Positions 11,519 to 13,045 of a stretch of DNA of 13,045 nt are shown here, in pieces. The stretch comes from ASMP01 sp964617015 (lineage in GTDB: Archaea; Nanobdellota; Nanobdellia; Pacearchaeales; GW2011-AR1), in assembly GCA_964617015.1 (NCBI GenBank), contig CAZTVG010000015.1:1-13045 (forward strand), given 5' to 3'. The notes beneath the pieces were generated by a model. The model made no database searches, was not told where the DNA came from, and worked only from the letters and a program-made list of their open reading frames with translations. The translations under genes were made by a program, and so were the position numbers. How positions within the stretch are numbered: the first letter of the stretch is position 1; each line of letters begins with the position of its first letter.

Positions 11519-11539
11519 TAAAAAGAAATTGGATAGAAA
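11519..11539 (+). repeat. Partial leader repeat, copy 3, abutting the prefoldin beta start
   Basis: 21 nt identical to the 3' part of copy 2 (11479-11499), 40 nt downstream of it. It contains the right hairpin arm AAGAAATTG (11523-11531) but no left arm of its own. It ends 3 nt before the start codon. Confidence 0.88.
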
Positions 11540-11542
11540 AAA

Positions 11543-11854
11543 ATGAAGGACAAGGAAAGAAAAATTCAGGAAATGCATATACTGGAGCAGAACCTTCAAA
11601 ATTTACTTTTTCAAAAACAGGCTTTCCAGATGGAGCTTTCGGAAACCCGCGCAGCAAAAAAAGAAATCGAAAGATCAGGGGAAGATGTTTTCAAGATTAT
11701 AGGGCAGCTGATGATAAAAACAGACAGGGGAAAAATGGAAGAAGAGCTTTCAAATAAAGAGAAACTTTTGGATTTAAGGATAAAATCTATAGAAAAACAA
11801 GAGAGTTCCCTTGCAGGAAAACTTGAAGGCCTCGGGAAAGAAGTTTTAGAATAA
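11543..11854 (+). CDS. pfdB: Prefoldin subunit beta
   Basis: 103 aa, slightly short for the usual 110-120. Prefoldin is an alpha2-beta4 jellyfish-shaped chaperone that hands unfolded proteins to the thermosome. An N-terminal coiled-coil helix (about 1-45, rich in Gln/Glu/Lys) leads to the beta-hairpin segment VFKIIGQLMIKTDRGKMEEEL (49-69), the family core, and a second coiled-coil helix (70-103, DLRIKSIEKQESSLAGKL). In-frame stops just upstream fix the start at 11543. There is no clear Shine-Dalgarno; the start codon follows directly on a repeat copy that can form a hairpin. Position after rpoP is the usual one. Confidence 0.93.
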   Translation: MKDKERKIQEMHILEQNLQNLLFQKQAFQMELSETRAAKKEIERSGEDVFKIIGQLMIKTDRGKMEEELSNKEKLLDLRIKSIEKQESSLAGKLEGLGKEVLE

Positions 11855-11886
11855 CGACGGAACATATGCGAAAAACTTACGAAATC

Positions 11887-11894
11887 TTTATAAA
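11887..11894 (+). promoter_or_regulatory. TATA box, leaderless promoter of sepF
   Basis: TTTATAAA centred at 11890.5, 25.5 nt before the sepF ATG at 11916, the same box and spacing as ftsZ. Confidence 0.75.
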
Positions 11895-11915
11895 TATCCA
11901 CAATTTAAAACTATT

Positions 11916-12302
11916 ATGGTTTTTGATAGGATAAAAAAAGCCTTTTTAGGCTCATCTGGAGAAGAATTTGGTGATGAGTATCTTGAAATTGACTTGGGAA
12001 AAGAGGAACAGGAAAGCAAGGTTTTTGTAAAGCTTTTTGCGCTAAAAGACTATGATGATGTCAATAATATTCTCAATTCCCTGAGAGAAGGCTACACCAT
12101 TGCTATAATTGATATAAAAACCCTGAGGCAAAAAGATTCTATTGAACTGAAAAGGGCTGTTTCTAAAATAAAAAAGACAATAGATGCTCTGGAAGGAAAT
12201 ATTGCCGGTTTTGGTGAAAATATGGTAATCGCGACACCTTCTTTTGCAAAAATTCATAAAGAACATCCAAAACCAAAAGAAGAAAAAAGCAGATTTGAGT
12301 GA
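11916..12302 (+). CDS. sepF: Archaeal cell division protein SepF
   Basis: 128 aa. SepF anchors FtsZ filaments to the membrane. The N-terminal MVFDRIKKAFLG is a short amphipathic helix of the kind that inserts into the membrane. A linker is followed by the globular domain (about 33-110): KVFVKLFALKDYDDVNNILNSLREG, IAIIDIKTLRQKDSIELKRAVSKIKKT, and the archaeal motif GGNIAGFGENMVIATPSFAKI-like stretch near its end (here GNIAGFGENMVIATP). A short basic-acidic tail closes it. It has its own leaderless promoter with the same TATA sequence and spacing as ftsZ, so the two may be expressed alike. After the stop, 12303-12480 is an AT-rich convergent spacer in which I see nothing. Confidence 0.93.
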   Translation: MVFDRIKKAFLGSSGEEFGDEYLEIDLGKEEQESKVFVKLFALKDYDDVNNILNSLREGYTIAIIDIKTLRQKDSIELKRAVSKIKKTIDALEGNIAGFGENMVIATPSFAKIHKEHPKPKEEKSRFE

Positions 12303-12480
12303 AATTTGATGTTTTGTTAATATAATTTATTTAATACGTTTTTTCTTAAGTTAACTGTAGAATTCAACCCCATCTCAGTTATTAATTTGCATAATTACTA
12401 ATACATTATCAAACTTTTAATCAGTTTTCAATTTTTTAATAGATATGGCAATATTTCAATATCCGGCTATTTAGGCCTAA

Positions 12481-12867
12481 TTAAATCTTGGATATGGAGA
12501 AAACTGTTTTCAGGGCTACTATTATTGTTGCAGGCACGAACAAAGCAAGAAGTGCGGCAAAAGTTGAGGAAACAGCATCGCCAATTCCGATTCCTATCAG
12601 TGATCCTGTAACACTTTCCATTCCAAACTTACTGACCACAACCAAAACAGCTCCTGCCCACAGGAAAGTTTGGGAGTCTTTTCCCGCAACATTCATGAAT
12701 CCCACGATTAAACCCAGGATAACAAGTATGGCATATATCTGCGCACTATATGTAGCCAGTGCAGGAATGGGAATAAGTGTTGTTGAAAGTCCTATTGCAA
12801 CCGCCAAGACAACTCCTATAAGAAACGCCTTCGCACCTACAGAATTCTCCCGGGATTTTATCACCAT
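12481..12867 (-). CDS. Small polytopic membrane protein of unknown function
   Basis: 128 aa from the chosen start. Not recognised. Hydrophobic segments lie near 13-35, 42-60, 67-80 and 89-124 (the last long enough for one or two passes), with a basic N-terminus (VIKSR) and short polar loops such as AGKDSQT. Glycine-rich GSLIGIGIGDAVSS is notable. An in-frame ATG at 12891 would add eight residues, but the TATA box TTTATATA (centre 12901.5) predicts transcription from about 12876, downstream of that ATG, so 12867 is favoured. Divergent from an exported protein. The opposite strand also has a long open frame; it is rejected as an antisense shadow. Confidence 0.75.
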   Translation of the reverse strand: MVIKSRENSVGAKAFLIGVVLAVAIGLSTTLIPIPALATYSAQIYAILVILGLIVGFMNVAGKDSQTFLWAGAVLVVVSKFGMESVTGSLIGIGIGDAVSSTFAALLALFVPATIIVALKTVFSISKI

Positions 12868-12897
12868 TTTTCTCTTTTTTACATTTAGCATCTAAAT

Positions 12898-12905
12898 TAT
12901 ATAAA
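12898..12905 (-). promoter_or_regulatory. TATA box of the small membrane protein
   Basis: TTTATATA on the reverse strand. With 25.5-nt spacing, transcription starts near 12876, leaving about 9 nt before the ATG at 12867. Confidence 0.5.
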
Positions 12906-12961
12906 CTTTTTGGAAAAATAAAATCAAGGGAAAAATAACTATATTCTTGATAACAGAAATC

Positions 12962-12969
12962 TTTATAAA
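12962..12969 (+). promoter_or_regulatory. TATA box of the exported protein at the right edge
   Basis: TTTATAAA centred at 12965.5. Predicted transcription start near 12991, 8 nt before the ATG at 12999. Confidence 0.6.
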
Positions 12970-12998
12970 TCATAGTAACTGCAAAATGATTACAGAAA

Positions 12999-13045
12999 AT
13001 GCAATCAAAATTTTTGGGTCTGTTCGCGATAAGCATTCTCGCATT
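12999..13045 (+). CDS. Start of an exported or membrane protein, cut by window end
   Basis: Only 15 complete codons are present: MQSKFLGLFAISILA. A lysine followed by an unbroken hydrophobic stretch is a typical signal-peptide or signal-anchor start. An alternative ATG at 12986 in another frame gives a charged, non-hydrophobic peptide and lies upstream of the predicted transcription start, so the 12999 frame is preferred. The rest of the protein lies outside the window and the function cannot be told. Confidence 0.55.
   Translation, partial: MQSKFLGLFAISILA

Noticed and set aside
11467..11539. The leader repeats as a degenerate CRISPR array
   Set aside because: The hairpin and the GATAGAAAT ending recall CRISPR repeats, but there is one full copy plus a partial one with about 19 nt between them, no regular spacers and no cas genes.
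11503..11757. 84-codon frame overlapping prefoldin beta
   Set aside because: It is the neighbouring frame of prefoldin beta, starts at GTG within the leader repeats, and shows no family features.
12303..12480. AT-rich spacer after sepF as a gene or small RNA
   Set aside because: No open frame, TATA-start pair, hairpin cluster or recognisable RNA motif; only a 10-nt palindrome TTAGGCCTAA at its right end, which may be chance.
12488..12895. 135-codon forward frame opposite the small membrane protein
   Set aside because: Rich in Pro, Ser, Thr and Ala as expected of an antisense shadow of a Gly/Ala/Val/Leu-rich membrane protein; no TATA box at the usual distance, whereas the reverse strand has one and shows clear transmembrane segments.

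Overview
The window is AT-rich archaeal chromosome. It encodes archaeal-type ribosomal proteins (L1, L10/P0, L12/P1, L11, L37Ae, L40e), aIF5A, Spt5, SecE, the RNA polymerase subunit RpoP, prefoldin beta, FtsZ and an archaeal SepF. Genes are short and tightly packed. Many start codons sit a fixed 25.5 nt from the centre of a TATA box, so many messages should be leaderless. A small-genome DPANN archaeon of the Woesearchaeota/Pacearchaeota kind fits best; this is inference from gene content and style, not from a marker phylogeny.

Layout. 1-700: tRNA-Ser(UGA), a small membrane-anchored protein starting 7 nt after it, and a reverse-strand tRNA-Thr(CGU). 819-3050 (reverse): the ribosomal stalk operon L1-L10-L12, interrupted by a 100-N assembly gap exactly at the L1/L10 junction. 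3092-3934: two small unrecognised genes, divergent and both leaderless. 3959-5946 (reverse): aIF5A, L40e (53 aa) and a site-2-type intramembrane metalloprotease, nearly touching. 5968-5975: one palindromic TATA box exactly midway between the divergent aIF5A and FKBP starts. 5997-8209 (forward): FKBP/SlyD-like isomerase, FtsZ, a small unknown, SecE. 8215-9665: spt5-L11, behind an unusually long structured leader. 9734-10601: a LAGLIDADG endonuclease gene whose stop codon lies inside tRNA-Pro(UGG). 10641-11854: a small unknown, L37Ae, RpoP, prefoldin beta. 11887-12302: SepF. 12481-13045: a small polytopic membrane protein and, divergently, the start of an exported protein cut off by the window end.

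Most genes serve translation, transcription elongation, protein export and folding, and FtsZ/SepF cell division. The secE-spt5-L11-L1-L10-L12 block common in archaea is split here: L1-L10-L12 lies some 5 kb away on the opposite strand.

The least ordinary signals are: (i) a 34-nt hairpin-containing repeat in the leaders of both spt5 and prefoldin beta, with a third partial copy that allows two mutually exclusive hairpins just before the prefoldin start; (ii) the endonuclease-tRNA overlap; (iii) the shared bidirectional TATA box; (iv) remodelled stalk proteins: L10 has lost the terminal LFG motif and gained a disordered tail, and L11 has gained an acidic tail; (v) a tRNA-Thr with C instead of U at position 33.
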